A DNA stretch of 6,774 nt from an uncultured Gammaproteobacteria bacterium (GCA_903866355.1 CAIPNE010000726.1:1-6774); one strand, 5' to 3'. Shown: positions 1 to 5,929, counted from the stretch's first letter. The notes: generated by a model from the letters alone, not told the origin. Program-made: numbers and translations.

Positions 1-772
1 GGACGGACAGCACCACCATAGCGAGCTGAATAATGGTGGCGATGGAAGAAAGCACTGCCCCTGCGACCGCGCCTGTCGTTTGCGACCCTTGCCGCTTTGC
101 CAGTTCGCCCATCGAGTGGATAGTTGCAGTGCTCGAGACGAACCCGGCAGCAAAGCCCGCCAATGGCAGACCATAGCGGGGTCCTAACGAGCGTGTCGCC
201 ACGTAACCCAAGGCGCTGATCGTCATGACCAAGGTAATGAGTCGCGCGACGGCATGGGGGTTGATGGCGTCAAAGGGCCCCATGAAACGGTCGGGGGCGA
301 GGGGTAATACAACCAAAGCGATTCCCGCCAGCACGAGCAGATCGTGAAGCTCCCGCTCCGTCAGGACGCTCAGCACAAAGTGATGAAGGCGATTTCGCGC
401 CGCCAATAACGCCACGGCGGCAACCCCAACACCTGCCGCCAGTAAGGGTTGACGAACGGCGAAGCCGCCCAAGACACAGGTAAAGACCAAGGCAATTTCA
501 GTTGTCACGCCGGGATCAGTGTCCCGCGTGCGCAGATAGGCAAAGGCGGCAATTATCCCGACTGCCGCCGTGACTACCGCCAGCACCACGTTGCCCCCGG
601 CGAACACGGCAACTGCCCCAAGCATCGACGTCAGTGTGAATGTCCTGACCCCAGCGGGGCCGCGCGCAGGCCCGCTGCCCTTGCGACGCTCACGCTCTAC
701 GCCGATCAATAGCCCGGCGCCGAGCGCAACACACAAGCCTAACCAATCGGATAGTTCAGGCAAGGTGAGCAT
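1..772 (-). CDS. MgtC/SapB family membrane protein with DUF4010-like C-terminal part (partial, C-terminus off the left edge)
   Basis: Reading the minus strand from the ATG at 772 gives 257 uninterrupted codons to the window edge. An in-frame TGA lies five codons upstream, so this is the only ATG start available. The N-terminal part carries the MgtC/SapB signature: GLLIGVERERR at residues 20-30, then AGVRTFTL at 40-47. Several hydrophobic segments follow (roughly 48-80, 92-125, 145-160, 175-195, 200-220 and 235-257). The segment FVSSTATIHSMGELA (211-225) resembles the conserved SSTAT motif of the DUF4010 domain found fused to MgtC domains. It is therefore an inner-membrane protein, but its function is not settled; MgtC itself is linked to magnesium-limitation survival and virulence, and that role should not be carried over to this fusion type. 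No strong Shine-Dalgarno is visible (only a GAAG about 12 bases upstream). It is separated from the cytochrome genes by 230 bases and is probably its own transcription unit. Confidence 0.88.
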   Translation of the reverse strand, partial: MLTLPELSDWLGLCVALGAGLLIGVERERRKGSGPARGPAGVRTFTLTSMLGAVAVFAGGNVVLAVVTAAVGIIAAFAYLRTRDTDPGVTTEIALVFTCVLGGFAVRQPLLAAGVGVAAVALLAARNRLHHFVLSVLTERELHDLLVLAGIALVVLPLAPDRFMGPFDAINPHAVARLITLVMTISALGYVATRSLGPRYGLPLAGFAAGFVSSTATIHSMGELAKRQGSQTTGAVAGAVLSSIATIIQLAMVVLSV

Positions 773-861
773 GTTGGCAATTCTTCAATTCATCACCCCT
801 GTGGGCCCGCAGGTAACGGCGCGAAAATAACAGCATGACTGGGTGGAGAGATTAACCCTCG

Positions 862-876
862 CTCTGCAGCGCAGAG
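862..876. repeat. Perfect 6-bp hairpin in the spacer upstream of the MgtC-like gene
   Basis: CTCTGC (862-867), a three-base loop AGC, then GCAGAG (871-876). No T-run follows on either strand, so it is not a standard intrinsic terminator. Its right arm overlaps the left arm of the larger inverted repeat 874-978. Confidence 0.5.
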
Positions 877-978
877 TAGGCCCACACGGCGATTGTAGGG
901 CTCAACCACCGTGATACCGAAGGCCTTACGGTACCAGCTGTGCGAATGTTTAATGGCGACGCGTGGGCCCTCCTACTC
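874..978. repeat. Long-range nested inverted repeat in the 773-1002 spacer
   Basis: The left arm GAGTAGGCCCAC (874-885) is matched in inverse by 963-978, where GTGGGC (963-968) and CTACTC (973-978) are split by four extra bases (969-972). That gives 12 paired bases with one bulge. Between the arms lies a second dyad, TACCG (915-919) and CGGTA (929-933), enclosing the palindrome AAGGCCTT (920-927). The spacer lies between the end of the decaheme cytochrome gene and the start of the MgtC-like gene, both on the minus strand. It could be a 3'-end RNA structure of the cytochrome operon or a regulatory leader for the MgtC-like gene; nothing here decides between them. I see no gene in 773-1002. Confidence 0.5.
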
Positions 979-1002
979 GCCGAGCCAGGTTATTTCCGCA
1001 GG

Positions 1003-1872
1003 TCAGTCATCGCGTTCGCGGCCTTCGCTAGTCTCGCTTTTTTCCCCATCGTCGTCCGCGCTTTTGTGACATTTGACGCAGTCATCGGAGAATCGAACAC
1101 CTTCTTCTTGATGTTCAGCGCGCAGGGTCTTCGCGGTATGTTCATGGCAGCCATAACAGGTGTAACGACTGTAGTCGTTGTTCGTATGGCAGGTTATACA
1201 ATTTGTGCTGTGCTGCTTATCGAGCCGAAAGTGCTGGTCGTGATCGAAATGTGCGCGGGACCAACCTTGAGGATCATGGCATTGATGACAACCTTTGCTT
1301 ATCTGCTTGTGCAGCTTGTCAGCAGGCCCTCGGTGACATCCCTCGCAAGCTGTCAGTGCCTGCGAGTCCAGCAAAGCGTGATCAAAGGTAGCGGGTTTCC
1401 AGTGATCCTGGCGGTGGCATTGAGCGCATTGGGCCTTGGTGTCGCGATGTGTTTTGTTGGCGGGCGCCGCATGGCAGTCGGCACAGCGCTGCTTTATCGC
1501 GGGTTGCAACAGCTGATGGTTAAATGATTTGTGGCCGGTCAGTGGCAGTCGATCGCCCCGGTGTGCGTCATGACAGGCTAGGCAATCCTGTTTGAGCAAA
1601 TCTTGGTGGAATAAGGCTTTGAATGTTTTGCGCACGATAGGCGCGCCGGTGGTCGTCCGTACGCCAATATCGTCCAGCTGGTGACAGGAAATACACTGTT
1701 CAGCAGTCGCGCCGCGCCAGGCGATGTGACAGGAAAAGCAGCGCGGGGCTAAAGTGGCATGCCCTGTCGAGAGCGGGCCTGGGCTCACCATCCGGCTTGG
1801 ATAAATGAACGCACACACCAGTATTCCGAGCAACACGGCGGAAACCAGTAACAGCACCCAGCGGTTGCTCAT
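1003..1872 (-). CDS. Membrane-anchored decaheme c-type cytochrome
   Basis: The protein has 289 residues and exactly ten CxxCH heme sites, starting at residues 45, 60, 97, 130, 149, 176, 195, 225, 239 and 265. An N-terminal hydrophobic segment (about 5-23), with only Arg4 as a charge before it, is a signal anchor or signal peptide, so the heme part faces the periplasm. F-(D/N)-H motifs at 117-119, 163-165 and 209-211 precede heme sites by 10-14 residues and may supply distal histidine ligands. Trp158 and Trp204 sit between a CxxCH and the next FDH, suggesting repeated modules. The C-terminus (270-289) is highly charged. The open frame extends upstream to 1962, but the ATG at 1872 is chosen because it puts the hydrophobic segment at the N-terminus and overlaps the TGA of the upstream cytochrome b-like gene as ATGA, indicating translational coupling. 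It is a multiheme electron carrier; donor and acceptor are inferred only. It could belong to the broad class III/c3-like or NapC-like groups, which I cannot resolve by eye. Confidence 0.9.
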   Translation of the reverse strand: MSNRWVLLLVSAVLLGILVCAFIYPSRMVSPGPLSTGHATLAPRCFSCHIAWRGATAEQCISCHQLDDIGVRTTTGAPIVRKTFKALFHQDLLKQDCLACHDAHRGDRLPLTGHKSFNHQLLQPAIKQRCADCHAAPANKTHRDTKAQCAQCHRQDHWKPATFDHALLDSQALTACEGCHRGPADKLHKQISKGCHQCHDPQGWSRAHFDHDQHFRLDKQHSTNCITCHTNNDYSRYTCYGCHEHTAKTLRAEHQEEGVRFSDDCVKCHKSADDDGEKSETSEGRERDD

Positions 1873-2447
1873 GGCCAAACCCAGAACAGAAAAATGACCA
1901 CGATGTGGGCGATTGCTAAGGTGGCGAACGCCAGCGTGATGGGGAAATGAACTCGTCGCCACTGCCGGACGGCAGCCAATGTCAGACCGTCCCAGTGCAG
2001 TCGTTCTTCGAGAATTTCCTCAGCAACACCTTGCTGGCGCAGCTGATCCCGGATTACATTCAAATGGCGCCTCGACCTGTCGAGGAGAAACTCGCCGGTC
2101 AATCCACTCGCGACGTTGACCAACATCGCGGCGACCGCCAACCAAGGCAGTAACGCATTGAAGTGGATCCCTGCGTGGATTAGCACCAGCAACGAACCGG
2201 TCCACGCCATGTACTTGTGAATGCGCAGAAGCGTCAGCGGGTTGCCGACCTTGATGACTCCTCGCTTGCGCAATGAGTACCCGAAAGACCCGAGGATCAG
2301 CAACGTACCGGGAATCCCGAGATAGCGCCCAATCCAAACCGCGTCGAGCAGATGCAGGGCAGCATCGATCAGTACCGTGGCTGCGACCAATCCACAGAGG
2401 GTGGCAAAAAAGGGCAGCACATCGTAACGGAGCAGGGTGGCGCGCAT
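1869..2447 (-). CDS. Multi-helix membrane protein, candidate diheme cytochrome b
   Basis: The product has 192 residues with about five hydrophobic segments (roughly 9-32, 42-58, 78-95, 98-117 and 168-190). Two segments each carry a pair of histidines 14 residues apart: His77/His91 (HKYMAWTGSLLVLIH) and His167/His181 (HFPITLAFATLAIAH). In cytochrome b of bc1 complexes, and in ferric reductase/NADPH oxidase proteins, two helices with His-x12/13-His pairs hold two stacked b hemes across the membrane. The same geometry here strongly suggests a two-heme protein, although no family was confirmed by search. A polar stretch (120-160) joins the fourth and fifth segments. The gene ends in an ATGA overlap with the decaheme cytochrome gene, so the two products are probably made together and may form a complex moving electrons between the quinone pool and periplasmic hemes. 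The ATG at 2447 is two bases from the stop of the preceding frame; no good Shine-Dalgarno is visible, which also suggests coupling. Confidence 0.8.
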   Translation of the reverse strand: MRATLLRYDVLPFFATLCGLVAATVLIDAALHLLDAVWIGRYLGIPGTLLILGSFGYSLRKRGVIKVGNPLTLLRIHKYMAWTGSLLVLIHAGIHFNALLPWLAVAAMLVNVASGLTGEFLLDRSRRHLNVIRDQLRQQGVAEEILEERLHWDGLTLAAVRQWRRVHFPITLAFATLAIAHIVVIFLFWVWP

Positions 2448-2449
2448 GG

Positions 2450-2762
2450 TTAGCGTTGGCCGCTTGCCGCGCCACCAGATTGGGCAGTGATGTTCGTCAC
2501 CAGCGTGCCGTGCGCACGCTCGGTGTCACGCACTATCTCGACCACGAGCAGTCCGGCCGTCCTGTCCTTTGATTTCGTCATTTAGGCGCACGTTTTCCAT
2601 TGTGGTGACCATCGATTTGGGGAGCTGTTGGATATGCTCGTGGCGCCGAGATGCGGTATGGACCTTGAAGGTCAGATCGGCATCGCTGCCCTCTTGGCCA
2701 ACTAGGTCTTGCGGCCCGCCAAACTGGTTGCAGGATGTCTTGGGTACGAGCCGCACACCCAC
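2450..2762 (-). pseudogene. Probable frameshifted gene of unknown function between the peroxidase and cytochrome b genes
   Basis: Two overlapping minus-strand frames look coding and join end to end. The first runs from a GTG at 2762 (78 residues, stop TGA at 2526-2528) and includes LTFKVHTASRRHEHIQQLPK. The second is open from 2581 to the TAA at 2450-2452 (43 residues from ATG) and includes GLLVVEIVRDTERAHG. Its stop is two bases from the start of the cytochrome b-like gene, as expected for an operon partner. The second frame has no ribosome binding site. A single-base shift between 2528 and 2581 would join them into a product of about 104 residues. Upstream of 2762 all three frames hit stops before the peroxidase gene, so the N-terminus is also missing or further damaged. 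No family is recognised. Alternatives are a separate 43-residue gene, a sequencing error, or non-coding sequence. Confidence 0.35.
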
Positions 2763-2848
2763 AATCAGGGCATGCCGGCAGAGGTTGGTGGTACTCGGCT
2801 ACGCATCAAAACCTCGTGTTCTGGCTAAGTCATGGTGTGCTGGATTGC

Positions 2849-2880
2849 ACCGTTGACGCTGACAGCGCCGGTATTTTTCT
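2849..2880 (+). terminator. Terminator-like hairpin oriented against the surrounding genes
   Basis: On the plus strand, ACCG (2849-2852) and CGCT (2857-2860) pair with AGCG (2864-2867) and CGGT (2869-2872), with a GAC loop and an internal bulge. Five T residues follow at 2874-2878. It resembles an intrinsic terminator for plus-strand transcription just past the end of the minus-strand peroxidase gene. No plus-strand gene leads into it. The stem is short and bulged, so this may be chance. Confidence 0.25.
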
Positions 2881-2889
2881 GGCGTTACC

Positions 2890-3969
2890 TCAATCGATTA
2901 GATCCCCGGGAGTCGGTGGTAAGCGCGGCATTTCCTGGACAGGAAACGGCCCTGACAAAGTCTCAAGAAACGCCGCGATATCGGTGACTTGTGCCTCCGT
3001 AAGAGTCTTGTTGAGTTGCGTACTGGCCATCACTCTCACCGCTTCGTCAATGGTGTGCACTTGCCCGTTGTGAAAATACGGGGCGGTGTAGACGAGGTTG
3101 CGCAGGCCGGGAACCCGCCACACATTTTTATCTGCCTCGTTTTTGGTGGCCGAAGCGCGTCCGGTGTCGCTGAGTAAGTCGTACTTCGCGACGTAGGGAC
3201 TGTCCGGAAAGGTGGGGAATTTCATAAAGAACCCGGTGCCCGCAGCCATTGGCGGTCCACTGAAGGTCGGCCCTTGGTGACAACCCGTACACCCAACCTC
3301 CGCAAAGGTCGCGAGGCCGCGGGCTTGCTGATCGTGCAGCGCCTTCTTGTCACCCCGAGCGTAGCGGTCATAGGCGTTATTCGGGGTGACTAAGGTGCGC
3401 TCGTAGGCGGCGATGGCCTTGGCGGCGTTGTTCATGGTGACAATCTCGCCGGCTCCAAAGGCTTTCTCGAAATAGGGCTTATAGCCCGGGATATGCTTCA
3501 CCCGATCAATAACCGCATCGAGATTGGCCATGCCCATTTCGATGGGATTTGCTGGCGGCCCTTTCGCCTGCTCTTCGAGCGTCGCCGCGCGGCCATCCCA
3601 GAATTGGCTGGATAGAAACGCCGCATTCCAGACGGAAGGTGCATTCCGCCCGCCGACGTGGCCGTGCACCCCGATAGACGTTGGACGGTGGTCATCCCCG
3701 CCTTCCATGATGTTGTGGCAGGAGAAGCACGACACATTGCCACTAGAGGACAGCCGGGTGTCGAAGTAGAGCATTTTGCCCAGTTCAATTTTGGCAGGCG
3801 TGGTCGGATTATCGGACGGTGCTGGCGCGACCTCAGGCAAGGGCTGCCATACCACCGTGGCGGAGGTCGGCATTGCGACCGCCAGCGCCGCTGCGAGACA
3901 GAAAGGGATTCTAATCTGAACAGCCATGTTCCCGAGCTGGAGCCACTTGCTTAACATCTTGAGCACCAT
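2890..3969 (-). CDS. Diheme cytochrome c peroxidase / MauG-family protein
   Basis: The 359-residue product has two heme c sites, CFSCH (81-85) and CTGCH (227-231), the hallmark of bacterial diheme peroxidases that reduce hydrogen peroxide in the periplasm with electrons from small c-type cytochromes. Other family landmarks are visible: LGKMLYFDTRLS (63-74), a histidine-bearing loop (His102/His104) before GGRNAPSVWNA, FWDGRA (123-128), NPIEMG (141-146) with a conserved-type glutamate, RVPGLRN (285-291), PYFHNG (297-302), and EAVRVM (309-314), whose Met314 is at the place of the methionine ligand of the high-potential heme in classical peroxidases. A signal peptide with hydrophobic core FCLAAALAVAM (23-33) probably ends near Thr-Ser-Ala. 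The ATG at 3969 is chosen because AAGGA lies eight bases upstream; a start at 3927 would give a shorter signal peptide but has a poorer site. It is the first gene of the minus-strand cytochrome cluster. A MauG-like oxidase role on another substrate cannot be excluded. Confidence 0.93.
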   Translation of the reverse strand: MVLKMLSKWLQLGNMAVQIRIPFCLAAALAVAMPTSATVVWQPLPEVAPAPSDNPTTPAKIELGKMLYFDTRLSSSGNVSCFSCHNIMEGGDDHRPTSIGVHGHVGGRNAPSVWNAAFLSSQFWDGRAATLEEQAKGPPANPIEMGMANLDAVIDRVKHIPGYKPYFEKAFGAGEIVTMNNAAKAIAAYERTLVTPNNAYDRYARGDKKALHDQQARGLATFAEVGCTGCHQGPTFSGPPMAAGTGFFMKFPTFPDSPYVAKYDLLSDTGRASATKNEADKNVWRVPGLRNLVYTAPYFHNGQVHTIDEAVRVMASTQLNKTLTEAQVTDIAAFLETLSGPFPVQEMPRLPPTPGDLID

Positions 3970-3977
3970 TTCTTATG

Positions 3978-3982
3978 TCCTT
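3978..3982 (-). promoter_or_regulatory. Ribosome binding site of the diheme peroxidase gene
   Basis: AAGGA on the minus strand, eight bases before the ATG at 3969. It decides between this start and the internal ATGs at 3957 and 3927. Confidence 0.75.
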
Positions 3983-4579
3983 ATTAGTCAGGCGAGCCTT
4001 CTCCAAACTTAACTATTGCACCATGGCGATGGGTACGCGTTGCGCTAGATCAACCGTCATCGAGGCCCTTGGATGGTCTGCTGAAATACTGTGCGTCTAA
4101 GCACCGGAGGGACTCTGTCATGAGGCTGTTCGGCTGCGATTTGAGATTGGGTAGGGGATCACGACCTTTCTACCCAACGCCAGCAGCACGATTTTCAACG
4201 CGGGATTTTTTGGTCTGATGGTGTTCGGCCACGTGTCGAGCATCGTCCTGCATACCCAGAGCACGTCGGAAAGCAGGCAGCTTTGAAAGTGGCGGCGAAG
4301 GGTCGGTGCGCTTTTCCGGACAGCGCAGAGAGATGGCAACGAGAGTCTTGGCAGGACCGGCGGTAGCCCAGCTTAACGCGTGGGCGTGGCCGAAAAATCG
4401 CTTTCAGCTACTGCCGACTGTTTTTCGCAACCGACGACGGCACCGCGCTTCTCGAACCCAGCACGCCACGTTCGGCTGCCGTGTGGTTGTCGCGAAGTTT
4501 TTGTCAGCAGTGTGGGTCTGGGTAGACATGCGCGCACGCCGAGGTTTGGGGATCTGACTTCTTGCGACGGAAGGCCTGC

Positions 4580-4686
4580 CACGGCCTTGGCCGCCAGCCC
4601 CCGTTGCGCTAGCGCCTCGGCAGAGGCCGTGCTGTCAGCACACGGCAAGCGTATTTTTGATACGCGCGGCCGCGAGTTTTGTTTTT
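4580..4686. repeat. Cluster of consecutive palindromes (REP-like) with a T-rich tail
   Basis: Several dyads stand in a row. CACGGCCT (4580-4587) pairs with AGGCCGTG (4624-4631). GCCGTG (4626-4631) can instead pair with CACGGC (4641-4646) around an inner GTGCT/AGCAC. GCGTAT (4649-4654) pairs with ATACGC (4660-4665) around TTTTG. CGCGGCCGCG (4665-4674) is a perfect palindrome. T-rich sequence (4677-4686) follows. The first two pairings exclude each other. This resembles repetitive extragenic palindromic DNA or a complex plus-strand terminator, but no plus-strand gene precedes it. Whether it is repeated in the genome cannot be seen here. Confidence 0.5.
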
Positions 4687-4834
4687 ATAGATGCGTGAGT
4701 TTAGAAGTCAGGTGCGGCAAGATGCTTTGCCAGCTGCCGATGCTAAACCCAGAGTATTGGCTGTAGCGGATAGCAGCTGGAATACCTCAGCAACTAAATT
4801 TCTTCAATTCAGACGCTTCGGGCTTGCTTCACAA

Positions 4835-4853
4835 GGATTCGGACGGGATTCGG
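4835..4853. repeat. Short tandem direct repeat near the tRNA 3' end
   Basis: GGATTCGG occurs at 4835-4842 and again at 4846-4853, an 11-base period. GGATTCG also occurs inside the tRNA gene (T-arm, about 4878-4884), 25 bases further on. It could be a remnant of tRNA-derived sequence or chance. Confidence 0.35.
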
Positions 4854-4863
4854 CAGTGCGTAA

Positions 4864-4937
4864 TGGCTGGGGGACTAGGATTCGAACCTAGATTAGCGGA
4901 GTCAGAGTCCGCGGTCCTACCATTGGACGATCCCCCA
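4864..4937 (-). tRNA. tRNA-Gln (anticodon CUG)
   Basis: The minus strand folds into a full 74-nt cloverleaf. The acceptor stem TGGGGGA (4937-4931) pairs with TCCCCCA, and the D stem is GTCC/GGAC. The anticodon stem GCGGA/TCCGC carries the loop CTCTGAC, giving anticodon CTG, which reads CAG glutamine codons. The T-arm has the standard GGTTCGAATCC type sequence, the discriminator base is G, and CCA is encoded. The U1-A72 pair is typical of bacterial tRNA-Gln. It lies 164 bases downstream of rpsI on the same strand. No clear separate promoter is visible, so it may be read from rplM-rpsI or from an unrecognised promoter. Confidence 0.95.
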
Positions 4938-5070
4938 ACAGAGCCGAAAGGCTAAAGCGACCGCGCTCCAGTGTCTGCGTCCGCCTACAAGCTAGGCGCG
5001 GCGACGTCGGTTGGAGTTTCCACGACCCCCAAACGTGGGCAGCTGTGGCCAACGTGCAGGGGGTAGGATC

Positions 5071-5093
5071 AAACGCGCCGGTAGCCGACGCGT
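5071..5093 (-). terminator. Candidate intrinsic terminator downstream of rpsI
   Basis: Nine bases past the rpsI stop, the minus strand has ACGCGTCGG, loop CTA, then CCGGCGCGT: nine pairs including one G-T. It is followed by only two further T residues and then GATCC. The stem is strong but the T-tract is poor, so termination may be partial, with read-through into tRNA-Gln. Confidence 0.4.
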
Positions 5094-5101
5094 GAGGGCG
5101 G

Positions 5102-5494
5102 TTAGCGCTTGCTGTACTGCGGACGTTTCCGTGCTTTGCGCAGGCCAACTTTTTTGCGTTCTACTTCGCGTGCATCGCGGGTAACAAACCCCGCGGTGCG
5201 CAGCGGACGGCGCAGCGCCTCGTCATAAATCATCAGCGCACGGGTGATGCCCAGACGCAGCGCGCCGGCTTGGCCGGAGATGCCGCCACCCGCCACGGAG
5301 GCGTTGATGTCGAAGCTGTGCTCTAGGCTGGAGGCCACCAGCGGCTGCAGGACGATCATGCGCGAGGTCTCGCGCCCGAAGTAGTCTTCTAAACTGCGCC
5401 CGTTGATGCGGATATTGCCGCTACCGCGGGCCATGAAGACGCGCGCCGAAGAACTTTTGCGGCGTCCGGTACTGTAATAGGTCTCGCTTGCCAT
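5102..5494 (-). CDS. rpsI: 30S ribosomal protein S9
   Basis: The 130-residue product matches bacterial S9 in length and sequence. It has TGRRKSSSARVF near the N-terminus (9-20), the central GGGISGQAGALRLGITRAL block (69-87), and the basic C-terminal tail ending in RKARKRPQYSKR, whose last residues reach the P-site tRNA on the ribosome. It lies five bases downstream of rplM, the usual gene pair for L13 and S9, and is co-transcribed with it from the promoter near 5956-5984. No strong Shine-Dalgarno precedes the ATG, suggesting coupling to rplM translation. Nothing is odd about the gene. Confidence 0.98.
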   Translation of the reverse strand: MASETYYSTGRRKSSSARVFMARGSGNIRINGRSLEDYFGRETSRMIVLQPLVASSLEHSFDINASVAGGGISGQAGALRLGITRALMIYDEALRRPLRTAGFVTRDAREVERKKVGLRKARKRPQYSKR

Positions 5495-5499
5495 CTTGA

Positions 5500-5928
5500 T
5501 TAAAGTTCCAGAGGTTGCGGCTGTTGAGCGGCGTGTTCGTGAGAACCACCCGCGTAGATTTTGAGCTTGCGGGCCATGGCCCGGCCCAGCGGGCCTTTGG
5601 GTAACATGCCTTTTACTGCACGTTCCAGCGCGGAATGTGGCGCTTTCTGCAAGAGTTTCTCAAAAGAAATCTGTTTCATACCACCCGGATAGCCAGAGTG
5701 GTCGTAGTAGAACTTGTCTTGGGTCTTGGCACCGGTCACGCGGATTTTTTCCACGTTGAGCACGATGATGTAATCCCCAGTATCCATATGCGGCGTAAAC
5801 GTGGGCTTGTGCTTCCCGCGTAGACGGCTGGCGATGCCGGTGGCGAGTCGACCAAGCACTCGATCGGTGGCATCGACAACGAACCAGTCGCGTCTGATAG
5901 TGGAGGGAGTAGCCGTAAACGTCTTCAT
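5500..5928 (-). CDS. rplM: 50S ribosomal protein L13
   Basis: The 142-residue product is a full-length L13. It shows RRDWFVVDATDRVLGRLAT (12-30), the GKHKPTFTPHMDTGDYI segment (38-54), YYDHSGYPGG (74-83), MLPKGPLGRAMARKLKIYAG (108-127) and the HEHAAQQP end. L13 binds 23S rRNA early in large-subunit assembly. It is the first gene of the rplM-rpsI operon and is transcribed divergently from coq7. The start at 5928 fits the family N-terminus MKTFTA. The bases before it form a dyad and contain only a weak Shine-Dalgarno-like GAGCGGG. Confidence 0.98.
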   Translation of the reverse strand: MKTFTATPSTIRRDWFVVDATDRVLGRLATGIASRLRGKHKPTFTPHMDTGDYIIVLNVEKIRVTGAKTQDKFYYDHSGYPGGMKQISFEKLLQKAPHSALERAVKGMLPKGPLGRAMARKLKIYAGGSHEHAAQQPQPLEL

Positions 5929-5929
5929 G

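Larger units (their letters stand above)
3983..4863. other. Gene-poor region of about 880 bases between the peroxidase gene and tRNA-Gln
   Basis: Short open frames occur on both strands here, but they overlap each other, have arginine-, proline- and cysteine-rich translations, and lack good ribosome binding sites, so I support none as a gene. The part nearest the peroxidase gene must contain its promoter; the best I see is a weak extended -10-like TGCAATAGT around 4012-4020 on the minus strand. A dyad CGAAAAA (4391-4397) / TTTTTCG (4421-4427) and a cluster of palindromes at 4580-4686 are the only clear structures. The right end abuts the 3' end of tRNA-Gln, a common landing site for integrative elements, but I find no integrase remnant and no copy of the tRNA 3' end. 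Confidence 0.6.

Noticed and set aside
940..1527. 195-residue plus-strand open frame with hydrophobic stretches
   Set aside because: It lies antisense to the decaheme cytochrome gene, whose ten CxxCH sites make the minus strand clearly coding. The hydrophobic residues are mirror effects of the opposite codons.
2569..3073. Plus-strand frames of 95 and 112 residues near the peroxidase end
   Set aside because: The first is antisense to the frameshifted minus frame and uses a TTG start; the second runs into the peroxidase gene on the other strand. Neither shows a domain.
4118..4339. 73-residue minus-strand frame considered as a transposase tail
   Set aside because: No transposase motif could be aligned with confidence, and other frames of the same stretch look equally plausible or implausible.
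4445..4465. CTCGAACCCAG resembling a tRNA T-arm fragment, considered as an att copy
   Set aside because: It does not match the tRNA-Gln 3' end beyond the general CGAACC word and is not flanked by further tRNA sequence.
4380..4766. 128-residue plus-strand frame and the overlapping 91-residue minus-strand frame (4373-4648)
   Set aside because: They overlap on opposite strands, span palindromes, lack a good ribosome binding site and show no recognisable domain.
781..4811. Shared 12-base word TTCTTCAATTCA at 781-792 and 4800-4811
   Set aside because: About one such match is expected by chance in a window of this size, and there is no extended similarity.
4888..5148. 86-residue minus-strand frame between rpsI and tRNA-Gln
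   Set aside because: It overlaps both the tRNA gene and the rpsI end in another frame and has no independent support.
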